Assembly (NCBI GenBank): GCA_002104945.1
Contig: MCFH01000148.1
Span: 1-24,003 of the forward strand
Origin: Piromyces finnis
Lineage: Eukaryota > Neocallimastigomycota > Neocallimastigomycetes > Neocallimastigales > Neocallimastigaceae
DNA: 24,003 bases
Direction: 5' to 3'
Of the stretch, positions 11,439 through 19,180 are shown piece after piece. The stretch's first letter is position 1, and every line of letters starts with the position of its first letter. The position numbers were made by a program, and so were the translations under genes. The notes beneath the pieces are model-generated. The model was given only the letters and a program-made list of their open reading frames with translations. It was not told where the DNA came from and searched no databases.

Positions 11439-12830
11439 ATGTCAGCTGTTGTAGCGGATATTGGCCGAAAAGCAGCACCATATATTAATCAAGCTATAAG
11501 AAAATACGCTAAAGAACAGATTGTTAACGCTAAATATAAATTAGAACAAAAGTATAAACAGACTCAGATTGACAAAGCTTATAAGCAAGATAAGCCAATG
11601 GCTAAAAAAGCTAAGACTAAAAGTAAGCACACGAAAGTTAAGGGCAAAAAGTACAAATCCCGTGGGTTTAAGGTTCGTAGAAGAAGATTTAAAGGAAGAG
11701 CAATTAATGTTAAGGAGGATAGAGAAGGGTATTCAAAGACCTTTAAAAAACAAAAGGTCACTAAACAACAACAACGAAAGATTAACCGAAGATTTAAGAA
11801 CGGATATTCACCGTTCAAAGAGTGTATTGAAGACGCCTTTCAAGAAACCATTCTTCAAGTTACAGGAAAATGCAAATGGATCTGGAGATGTCACAATCAC
11901 CTGGAATATTTAAGTAAGACCTTTGCTAACTGGCCTTGTTATTCAGGTAACCCAGGTACAATCCCAACATATGCTAAACAAGATAAGTATTTAACATCAC
12001 CTAATCAAGAAGTATACTTTTCACAATTTAAGCATACTTATGAAATATATAACCCGACTAATTATGATATGAATCTTGTTATATATGATATTGTTGCTAA
12101 ACAAGATAGTACAGATAGTGTTGTTAATGCTAATTATAATTATTATAATGATCCAGCTAATTCAGCACATCGTAATCCTATTAGATGTATAGAGTTAGGG
12201 TTAAGTGCGGGTAATGGTCAGTATACAGCCTATGAAAGCAGCACTACACAGTATCCTATTGTAGCAGATAGTACAGCTAAAGAACTCCATGATATTACTC
12301 TTGGACCTACAGAAAGTTACCCCTTCAATATATATTGGACTATAGTTAAAAAGAGAACATTCAAATTACAACCTGGTGCGACCATGGTACATAAATTTAT
12401 TCATAAACCAAAGGCTCTGGTTAGTAGAGGATATTGGGGGTATAGATATGGTAAGGATATGAAAATGGGTGATGGAGATAGTCGTAGAGCTATCAAAGAT
12501 ATCACCTCTGGATGTTTATTTAAGTATTGGGGTCAAGTCTCTGGTTCAGCCTATTCCACTGGTTCAGGACCTACAGGAGATGGTCAGTATGTTAATATGA
12601 CACAAATGCATGACCAAGTAACCACTTTAAGTGGTCGTATTATGTTCAAAGAATATATAGAAAATAAATGGTATTTTATGAATGAAAGATATACATTTAC
12701 CTTTAAAACAGATCTTAACACATATAAACCTTCTGATGAAGAAGACCTACCTGTTGTTAATGATGCAGAAGTTAAACCATCAACTGATGCTGATGGAACA
12801 GGTATGGACACAGATAATCCAGTTAATTAA
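11439..12830 (+). CDS. cap: Viral copy 1: capsid protein, intact 463-aa ORF
   Basis: A long open frame of clearly higher GC than its surroundings. Residues 50-90 are dense in Lys and Arg, as in CRESS capsid N termini that bind ssDNA. KTFKKQKVTKQQQRKINR follows at about 100-117. The body shares long blocks with the 489-aa protein at 17645: YEIYNPTNYDMNLVIYDI, then PTESYPFNIYW, LQPGATMVHKF, RGYWGYRYGK, and a DEEDLPVV tail. By eye roughly half of residues agree. The capsid call rests on the basic N terminus, length, and convergent pairing with Rep; no structure was tested. No stop or frameshift despite wrecked Rep pieces on both sides. The ATG at 11439 is the first in frame, and the Rep start is just upstream on the other strand. 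Confidence 0.85.
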   Translation: MSAVVADIGRKAAPYINQAIRKYAKEQIVNAKYKLEQKYKQTQIDKAYKQDKPMAKKAKTKSKHTKVKGKKYKSRGFKVRRRRFKGRAINVKEDREGYSKTFKKQKVTKQQQRKINRRFKNGYSPFKECIEDAFQETILQVTGKCKWIWRCHNHLEYLSKTFANWPCYSGNPGTIPTYAKQDKYLTSPNQEVYFSQFKHTYEIYNPTNYDMNLVIYDIVAKQDSTDSVVNANYNYYNDPANSAHRNPIRCIELGLSAGNGQYTAYESSTTQYPIVADSTAKELHDITLGPTESYPFNIYWTIVKKRTFKLQPGATMVHKFIHKPKALVSRGYWGYRYGKDMKMGDGDSRRAIKDITSGCLFKYWGQVSGSAYSTGSGPTGDGQYVNMTQMHDQVTTLSGRIMFKEYIENKWYFMNERYTFTFKTDLNTYKPSDEEDLPVVNDAEVKPSTDADGTGMDTDNPVN

Positions 12831-12889
12831 ACACATGTAAATATAAAACAATAAATAAATAAAAGATATGGGTGTAAAATAAACTTTAT
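12831..12889. terminator. Convergent polyadenylation gap, viral copy 1
   Basis: Short AT-rich gap between the capsid stop and the Rep stop. It contains AATAAA on plus (in AATAAATAAATAAAAG) and on minus (TTTATT). The layout and much of the sequence (TGTAAATATAAAACAAT, then GTGTAAAATAAACTTTATTT) recur in copy 2 at 19115-19180, which supports a shared 3'-end signal for the two converging transcripts. Confidence 0.6.
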
Positions 12890-12945
12890 TTAATTTATTA
12901 TAATTCTAGTGTTATCTACATTATCAATAACTTCATAATTTTAGG
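12890..12945 (-). pseudogene. rep: Viral copy 1: last codons of Rep
   Basis: On minus the final residues read EVIDNVDNTRIIIN then TAA, matching the Rep C terminus of copy 2 (EDTVDNTRIVIN, TAA at the same place). Upstream of these roughly 16 codons the match ends and LTR A sequence begins. The middle of Rep, including the helicase, is therefore missing from copy 1. Rep N end on the left and Rep C end on the right show that the insertion is circularly permuted relative to copy 2. Confidence 0.75.
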
Positions 12946-13427
12946 TGTTTTTATAATATTAGTTAATAAGTTATATAATTTAGTTAATTAAGTTAGTTAT
13001 TACCTCTCTATACGAGTTAATAACTAAATAAGTTTATAAAAAATAATAAAAGAAAAATAAATATTATAACACAGAATAAATACAAGTATATATAAATATT
13101 ATTATGAAATAAATTACTTAAATAATTAATTTTAATTATATCTTTATTTATTTAGTATAATTATAATACATTAATTATTATTATAGTTACTAATTTACTT
13201 TAATACTAACGCTAAAGTATTTTACGTTAGTTTAACTATACTATTTAACTATATTAGTTTATTTTCTTTACCACTTGATTGGGTAAAGCAAATAAACTTC
13301 CTATTTAATTAATACCATTAATATATGGTTATACATATATCTGGCCAATAAATGGTGACCAGAAAATATGGTTTCAATTGAAATATTTGTGGGCAACTTA
13401 TGGCCACAAATATTTCTTACAATAGAT
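12946..13427 (-). mobile_element. LTR A fragment
   Basis: Matches 6262-6753 of LTR A' base by base over long stretches, for example the CTCTCTATACGAGTTAATAA block and the GGTTTCAATTGAAATATTTG block, in the same orientation. It is an internal LTR piece with neither LTR terminus. Because element A pol lies on the other side of viral copy 1 in the same orientation, it may be the remains of that element's 5' LTR. Confidence 0.7.
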
Positions 13428-13844
13428 TCGTTGCATATAAAATTACTTTAATGTGATATTCTATTATTTTAAAGAAAAAAAGTTTAAAAAAAAATAGTAG
13501 AGAGTGTTTTTTTGGAAAAGAGAAATAAAAAGGAATTTATATCATAACACTGTAAATTAGTATAATATATTTATAGGTTTAAATAATTTATATAGTGGAT
13601 TAATACATTAGGTTTTTTCTCTATTCTAATTGTAAAGTATAATAAATTAAATTATTATAACACACAAAAAGTAAGAATTTAAAATAATAAAACAAATTCA
13701 AAACTTATTTATAACTTTATATTTTAATCTGAGTTTCCTTATTATTGTGTTATTAATATATTATTTTATAATTCCCAACTTGCTTATCCTATTTAATATA
13801 TTGATACTTGATTTATTATATATAAAAAATCTGTATCACCCAAT
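13428..13844. other. AT-rich stretch with no recognised gene
   Basis: About 400 bp, almost all A and T, with homopolymer runs and no reading frame of note. A TGTAAAGTATAATAA at about 13630 resembles an LTR start, but no matching end or target duplication was found. Confidence 0.5.
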
Positions 13845-14667
13845 TGTAAGAATAATAATTATTTATTGAATAATTATTAATTCTTATTTAATTATTTTTT
13901 TAACTATTAATTAATTAATTATTTAAATTATTAGCATACATTCATTTAAATTACTATAAACATTTATTTTATTAATATTAATTATTCATTTACTTAATTT
14001 AAATTTATTTAATATTATATTATTAATTATTTATTTAATTAGTAAATTATTTAAAATAATAGTAAACATTCATTTATTTTATTAATTAAAATTTTTGTAT
14101 TACATTTTATAAGAACATTATGTATTTTATTTTACATTTGTATTTTGTTTATGTATCGTATCTTGAATAACTTATAGAAACAATTAGAAGATATAAATAA
14201 ATATTAGGAAAAATTGGATATTAAGGTTTTTTCGAAATATATTTCGGTTTTACTTAATATTACGATGATTGATATATTAGTTATCAATCGAATATCTTTT
14301 TAGGTTTTTCTTCTAGTCTTTTCCTAAAAAGATTATTTGTTAAGATTAGATATTCTTTATTAAACTTTAAATTATTAAATAACATTATAAATAAAAGAAA
14401 TCTGGAATTCCACTAAAGAATCCAGAGTTATTATTATAAGAACTATTATAATAAATAACCTTTATTAAAAAACAATATTAATAAAACATTTTAAATTAAA
14501 TAACATTAAAGTTTTGTGTTGTTTATTATATTTCCTTATAATAAACTCTTATTTAAGATAAGTATAAAATTTTATTTATTTTAATTTCTCAGTTTAATAA
14601 TACTAATTATTGTTAAATTGTAGATAATAATTATTATTATATAATATAAATAATAATAATTATTACA
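13845..14667. mobile_element. Solo LTR E with target duplication CCAAT
   Basis: Starts TGTAAGAATAATAATTATT and ends AATAATAATTATTACA, about 823 bp, TG...CA. CCAAT is present at 13840-13844 and again at 14668-14672, a 5-bp duplication as expected for Ty3/gypsy integration. The first 40 bases form a long hairpin (TAAGAATAATAATTATT with AATAATTATTAATTCTTA, one bulge). No coding sequence. A solo LTR arises by recombination between the two LTRs of a full element. Confidence 0.7.
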
Positions 14668-14673
14668 CCAATA

Positions 14674-15336
14674 TGTAAGAAACATAGATAAATTCTATAT
14701 AATTTATCTATTTTCTTATTAATTAATATTTATTATAATATTTATTATTATTTATTGTTTAATACATTAATTTAATACATTATTTAATACATAATTTGAT
14801 ACATTAATTAAATAAATTAATTAAATACATTGATTAAATACATTGTTTTATTACATTAATTTAGTTGTATCATTTTAACCAATCCATGTATAATGTATTA
14901 AATTACTATAAAAGGATAATCTTGATTCTCTTTTGAAAAATCAAGAGTTATTATTATATAAATTTATTAATAAATAAAGTATTAATTATTTTAAAAGTAA
15001 TGTTTATCTAACGTGTGTTTTTATATTTAAGTGTTAATATTTATTATTTTTGTTTATTATTATTTTAAAAGTAATGTTTATCTAACGTGTGTTTTTATAT
15101 TTAAGTGTTAATATTTATTATTTTTGTTTATTAGTATTTTTATATAATAAACTCGAAATTAATGTTTTTATTTTCTTTCTCAAATTGGTAATATTTTTGT
15201 TTATTAGTATTTTTATATAATAAACTCGAAATTAATGTTTTTATTTTCTTTCTCAAATTAGTAATAGTTAATTATTTAATTATTATTAATTTGTAGAAGA
15301 AGTTATTTATAATTTATTTATAAGTAACTTCTTACA
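14674..15336. mobile_element. Solo LTR D with target duplication CAATA
   Basis: Starts TGTAAGAAACATAG and ends CTTCTTACA, with an 8-bp terminal inverted match (TGTAAGAA and TTCTTACA). CAATA flanks it at 14669-14673 and 15337-15341. The start again folds into a hairpin (ATAGATAAATT with AATTTATCTAT, extended by TAAGAAA with TTTCTTA across one bulge). Its R-like block with ATAATAAACTCG resembles LTR A. It sits directly against solo LTR E, the two target duplications overlapping by four bases. Confidence 0.75.
14985..15266. repeat. Two chained tandem duplications inside solo LTR D
   Basis: A 74-bp unit starting ATTATTTTAAAAGTAATG is repeated at 14985 and 15059. A different 73-bp unit starting TTTTTGTTTATTAG is repeated at 15121 and 15194. 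Copies within each pair are nearly identical, so both duplications are young. The two units share the ATTTTTGTTTATTA junction, which may have primed the second duplication. Confidence 0.85.
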
Positions 15337-15354
15337 CAATACCAACTTGACCAT

Positions 15355-16052
15355 TGTAAAATATTCTAAACTAGTTCAGGTTTGTATACGTACACTAAAC
15401 TAAATTAACACAATTAGACTAATTAATTTTAATAATATTTTATTTATTTATTTATTTTAAAACTATACTAACTAAACAACCGTTGATTACTTTACCGTGA
15501 AGGTTATTTTACCAGGGCCCTCACTAGGTAATCAATATATATTTTTATTATTTAAAACAAAACTAATTATAACTAATGTTAATTTATCTAAACAAAATTA
15601 ACCTATACGATTTTCCAACTATCGTTTCAATAGTTGATAAATTTTCTTTATTTATACTTTTTAAATAAATTGATTATTTGTATTAAACTATTTAAATTCA
15701 AATTATTTAATAAAGAATTTTCTAAATTTAAAATAAAGTTTTGATTTATTTACTATATGGTTGATTATATTTCAAACATATATTTAATTTATTTATTTCT
15801 AATTTTGAGGCTTAGTTTATAAAAAAAATTTTTTTATTATTTAAAATATTTATTGGTTAAAATTTATTTAATTTAAAATTTTATTTTATCATCGAAAACT
15901 TTATCTTATCATAAAATTAAATTTTACATAAATTTATGTAAATGTATTGTGATATTAAATGTTTGTAAAATTTACGGTACATTAATTTAATATATTATAC
16001 ATTATTTTAAATACGTATTAAATACATTATTTTATTAATACAATATTTTACA
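15355..16052. mobile_element. Solo LTR G with target duplication ACCAT
   Basis: Starts TGTAAAATATT and ends AATATTTTACA, an 11-bp perfect terminal inverted match. ACCAT flanks it at 15350-15354 and 16053-16057. About 698 bp, no coding. Unlike the other LTRs here it does not open with a strong hairpin. It contains an unusually GC-rich inverted block at 15483-15535. Confidence 0.7.
15483..15535. other. GC-rich inverted structure within LTR G
   Basis: TTGATTAC at 15483-15490 pairs with GTAATCAA at 15528-15535. Inside, GTGAAGG can pair with CCCTCAC with one mismatch. It stands out in an otherwise almost pure AT LTR. Could be a transcript structure or a promoter element; function unknown. Confidence 0.4.
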
Positions 16053-16109
16053 ACCATCTGCTAAATCATTAATTCTTAAACATGATAAATGATTGATTTT
16101 TGATTTAAT

Positions 16110-17231
16110 TTATCCTTTTCGGTTATTTAGTAAAATCCATAATGAATTATCATTATCATTATTGCAACTTGTAAAGATATCAAACGCCTCAACTTGATAT
16201 CTTTAATGTAACTTAAGCCACAAGTATTATTGTTTAAGTTACACAAATTATATTCAGAAAAAGAAAATGAGACATAATTTATTTATTAATAATTAAAGTT
16301 TAAAACAAAATAAATTATTAATTTATTTTTAATGTTTAACAAGTAAATTAATATTCTCAATTTAAATCCCTAGTTTTAGTGTTGTTTTTTTATAGAAATA
16401 GATAAATAATAAATGATTAATATATCAATAATACATGGGCACATATTCAAATTAAATAGTACTTAATTTGAATTGCCAATTGTATTTTACTAAAAATAGT
16501 TATAGTTTAAATATTTATTAATAATTAAGATTTTAGTGTAGATTTTAAATAATAATATATAAGAAATAAATAGTTATAATATAATATAAATGTATTTAGG
16601 AAAAATATAAATAGAAGATATTTTTCATCATTTTATCGATGTAATTGTTATTATTAAAATTCTATTATAATAAAAGATATTTTTAATAAAACAATTTTTA
16701 TTTTTATTTTAAATTTAGTGTTATTGTAATAGAATAGATATCCTAATCTATTCTTTCAGTGTTCAACATTACACAACTTCCATAAATAATCTTACTATCG
16801 ATTCCTTTACTTTCTAAAACTTGTAAACATTTATCGAAATAAGTATTATAAAACTTTATTATTTGTGATTTAGGATCTATAATTGGGAAGTAGTTATTAT
16901 CTTCGAGATCAAACGATAATTTCCACACACTTTTATTTTCGGTACAGTTTATTAATTTCAGTGTTCCGGTTTCTTCGTTAATAATTTCTATACATTTATT
17001 ATTATATTGTAATAAATTTGAGTTTATATTATTAAATTTATTACTATCCTTACACAATTCAATATTTAGTGCTGCTGTTTGATTGGCGTTTATGGTTAAG
17101 CATAAGGAACAGTCGTAGACATTCACTAAATATCCGTCTTTATGGTTGTTATAGTCTGGTATGTACCATTGTTGGGATTCATCGTCAGGATTACAAATAT
17201 CTAGAATAGCTTCGTACTTTATGCTAAAGGA
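16110..17231 (-). pseudogene. Ricin-B-type lectin-like gene fragment, cut by a solo LTR and by viral copy 2
   Basis: On minus, a frame is open from about 17231 to the LTR at 16773. Repeated blocks fit a beta-trefoil carbohydrate-binding domain: SQQWYIPD (QxW-like) at about 17155-17180, then a CLTINANQTAAL block, SVWKLSF, and DKCLQVL. Past the LTR, at 16169-16110, the frame resumes in register after one copy of the CAACT duplication with SLWIL, then ends in TAA at 16110-16112. This supports the join as the ancestral reading. The 5' part is missing; the frame hits a stop at 17232-17234, where Rep-like sequence begins. No signal peptide or catalytic domain survives. The family call is moderate, based on motif rhythm. 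This looks like a carbohydrate-binding module, and nothing toxin-like is visible. Confidence 0.5.
16170..16773 (+). mobile_element. Solo LTR C with target duplication CAACT, inside a host gene
   Basis: Starts TGTAAAGATATC and ends GTTCAACATTACA, about 604 bp. CAACT lies at 16165-16169 and 16774-16778. It matches the 3' LTR of chromovirus C at 21953-22570 in the opposite orientation. It opens with a 12-bp perfect stem (TAAAGATATCAA with TTGATATCTTTA). It splits a minus-strand lectin-like gene near its 3' end. A stop codon lies within the LTR's 3' edge on minus, so the interrupted gene now ends with about ten LTR-encoded codons. Confidence 0.9.
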
Positions 17232-17263
17232 TTAACTGTCAAAATGAAATTTTTGGAAGTCAT
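17222..17263 (-). pseudogene. rep: Second Rep 5' fragment at the left viral border
   Basis: On minus an ATG at 17261-17263 is followed by TSKNFILTVNP, then two codons and TAA at 17219-17221. FILTVNP is Rep motif I, and the stretch aligns with the start of Rep at 20167 with several substitutions. It lies beside the left origin exactly as the Rep start lies beside the right origin. It is therefore the end of a neighbouring genome unit, cut off where the lectin-like gene begins. Confidence 0.8.
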
Positions 17264-17269
17264 CGTTCG

Positions 17270-17304
17270 AAAAGCTGTCTGTATAGTATTACCTAGGATA
17301 GCTT
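17270..17304 (+). other. Left copy of the viral replication origin (decayed stem)
   Basis: Nonanucleotide TAGTATTAC at 17284-17292, followed by the intact right stem arm CTAGGATAGCTT (17293-17304). The left arm (AAAGCTGTCTG) has one substitution and two missing bases compared with the right origin, so the stem is weakened. TAGTATTAC is the conserved nick-site sequence of circovirus-like and related CRESS genomes. Confidence 0.9.
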
Positions 17305-17644
17305 ACGGACGAAAACGTTCTTTATATATTTTTTCGCGTAACACATGAAAAAATTTTTAATTGGATAAGCCTCTAAATATTATTGACCAATAATATTTGA
17401 GGCGTTTACATTATTGTATACAATAATGTATAATATATTGTAATGTACATTAAATTAAAATACATTAATTTAATTAATTACAACATAAAGTATCGTGACA
17501 CATAGATGTCACGTGATAAGAAATTCAGAATATGTAATTCGATGGCATGAAAAAATCAAAAAAAAATAGTCGAACTTTCGACACCTCGACAAGTCCGGCC
17601 TAAAGAAAAAAAAAAGATTTTTTCAGCGGAAAGCAGAATGAAAT
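17305..17644. promoter_or_regulatory. Viral large intergenic region between origin and capsid
   Basis: About 340 bp, the region where a CRESS virus keeps Rep-binding repeats and the capsid promoter. TTTATATATTTTTT at about 17320-17334 is a TATA-like candidate shared with the right border. Three inverted structures are present: GCCTCTAAATATTATT with AATAATATTTGAGGC (17371-17403), a perfect 24-bp palindrome (17407-17430), and TATCGTGACA with TGTCACGTGATA (17491-17518). TCGAC occurs three times between 17569 and 17590. Roles are inferred from position. Confidence 0.5.
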
Positions 17645-19114
17645 ATGGCGAATGGAGTATCAGGTGACCTATTTGGAACCTTATTTTCTCTGAAAAGTAT
17701 AAAAAGAGAAAATATTTCTCCCTTTTTCTTTATGGGAAAATACAATTTTCCTAGTTTTAATACTAGAGTCGATTATTCTAACGCGTTAAAAGCTTTAGCT
17801 GGTGCAGCAGTCGGTTCTTTTACGAGTTCTATGAGTAAAGGTAGGAAAAAGGGTAATGGAAAGTACCCGAGTGGTGGAGGTAAGTCCTCTAGACGTAGAA
17901 AGACTGGAAGAAAGTCGAAGCCCAAGTTTATTGGATTACCAGTCGGTACTAAAACAAGAAAGAGACGTAAGTACAATAGAGTCAGGAATGTCAAGGCCGA
18001 TGTCAATGGATATACAAAGACATTTAAGAAACAAAGGGTTACTAAACAACAACAACGTAAGATTAATAGAGCATTTAAAGAAGGCGTTAGTCCATATGTT
18101 ATTCAAGATGAGTTTAATTATCTTGATACTAAACCTGGTTCTACTAATGCTGTTAAGTGGGTATGGGAGTGTAATGCTACTTTTAGAAATCTTTGCGACG
18201 CTTGGCAAATGACCAATGTTACAGATAATCAACAGGCATCTGGAAACAATAATAGTTTTGGACCTTCAGTTCAATATTCACAAATGACTGAAAATAATGC
18301 TCTCTATTTTAGTCAACATCAATATAAATATGAAATTTATAATCCTACTAATTATGATATGAATCTTGTTATTTATGATATAATTTGTAAGGAAGAAACT
18401 CCTGGAAGTGTTGAAAGAGGTGGATGGGATAAAAGAAGTACTATTCAGAATGAATTGTCTAGTACTGATTATTTCACTCCTGTTAATCTAATGTGTAGAG
18501 GTAATGATGGTATTGCAGATGTTGTTCCTGGTACAGGATATACAGGAGATTTGGCTATTGTAACAGATTCTAGTTCGCGTACTGGAACAGATGTATTTGA
18601 TATACAAATGAAACCCACTGATAGTTATCCTTTTAATGTTTATTGGAAGGTCGTTAAAAAAAGAATTTTAAGATTACAACCTGGTGCAACACATACGCAT
18701 GTGTTTACATATAGACCGAAAATGCTCTTAAAAAGAGGTTATTGGGCATGGAAGTATAAAAAACATTTTAAAAATATTTCCAATACCATGGCCAATGCAG
18801 GTATTCCTGGATTTACTTGTGGTACACTATTTAAATTTTGGGGACAAGTAAGTGGTGATACTGAAAGTTCACAAATAACAGATGGTACTGTTGTACAACC
18901 TTCTAATAGAGTTTGTACTTTAAGTGGTAGAATAATGATTAAAACATTCCATGAACAAAAACATTATAGAATTGATCCAAAGACTAAATATACACTTGTA
19001 AAACATCAACAACAATGGACTCCAGTTGATGAAGAAGATTTACAAGTTGTTACAGATGTTCATATATCAGATCCAAATGATGATAGAATACCAGAATCAC
19101 AGTTTGGTGATTAA
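17645..19114 (+). CDS. cap: Viral copy 2: capsid protein, intact 489-aa ORF
   Basis: Residues 65-117 are strongly basic (GRKKG, SSRRRKTGRKSKPK, TRKRRK), the usual DNA-binding N arm of CRESS capsids, possibly also a nuclear import signal. KTFKKQRVTKQQQRKINR follows at about 125-142, nearly identical to copy 1. The conserved body blocks include YEIYNPTNYDMNLVIYDI, PTDSYPFNVYW, LQPGATHTHVF and RGYWAWKYKK, ending with DEEDLQVV. An alternative start, the in-frame ATG at 17732, would remove 29 residues that have no counterpart in copy 1. It is the better candidate if the first ATG lies in a leader. Transcribed away from the left origin and convergent with Rep, 66 bp between stops. Capsid role is inferred from these features. 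Confidence 0.87.
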   Translation: MANGVSGDLFGTLFSLKSIKRENISPFFFMGKYNFPSFNTRVDYSNALKALAGAAVGSFTSSMSKGRKKGNGKYPSGGGKSSRRRKTGRKSKPKFIGLPVGTKTRKRRKYNRVRNVKADVNGYTKTFKKQRVTKQQQRKINRAFKEGVSPYVIQDEFNYLDTKPGSTNAVKWVWECNATFRNLCDAWQMTNVTDNQQASGNNNSFGPSVQYSQMTENNALYFSQHQYKYEIYNPTNYDMNLVIYDIICKEETPGSVERGGWDKRSTIQNELSSTDYFTPVNLMCRGNDGIADVVPGTGYTGDLAIVTDSSSRTGTDVFDIQMKPTDSYPFNVYWKVVKKRILRLQPGATHTHVFTYRPKMLLKRGYWAWKYKKHFKNISNTMANAGIPGFTCGTLFKFWGQVSGDTESSQITDGTVVQPSNRVCTLSGRIMIKTFHEQKHYRIDPKTKYTLVKHQQQWTPVDEEDLQVVTDVHISDPNDDRIPESQFGD

Positions 19115-19180
19115 TAAATGTAAATATAAAACAATTAATAAATAAATAAATGGGTATGGTGTAAAATAAACTTTATTTAA
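19115..19180. terminator. Convergent polyadenylation gap, viral copy 2
   Basis: Sixty-six bases between the capsid and Rep stops, with AATAAATAAATAAAT on plus and TTTATT (AATAAA on minus). The sequence is closely related to 12831-12889 in copy 1. Likely provides both 3' ends. Confidence 0.6.

Noticed and set aside
11569-11913. Overlapping frame in the capsid basic region (also 17856-18212 in copy 2)
   Set aside because: Both are +1 shadows of the lysine- and arginine-rich segment. They look similar only because the capsid is conserved there; no start context or separate conservation was seen.
11439-12830. Capsid ORF as a gag replacement of gypsy element A
   Set aside because: It lies on the opposite strand from pol and is paired with Rep remnants, so it is a nested viral insertion and not part of the retroelement's coding unit.
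11435-13432. ATAGA at 11435-11439 and 13428-13432 as a target duplication around a unit starting TGTCAGC
   Set aside because: The left TG lies in the capsid start codon and the right end is an internal LTR word, so the 5-bp match is most likely chance in AT-rich DNA.
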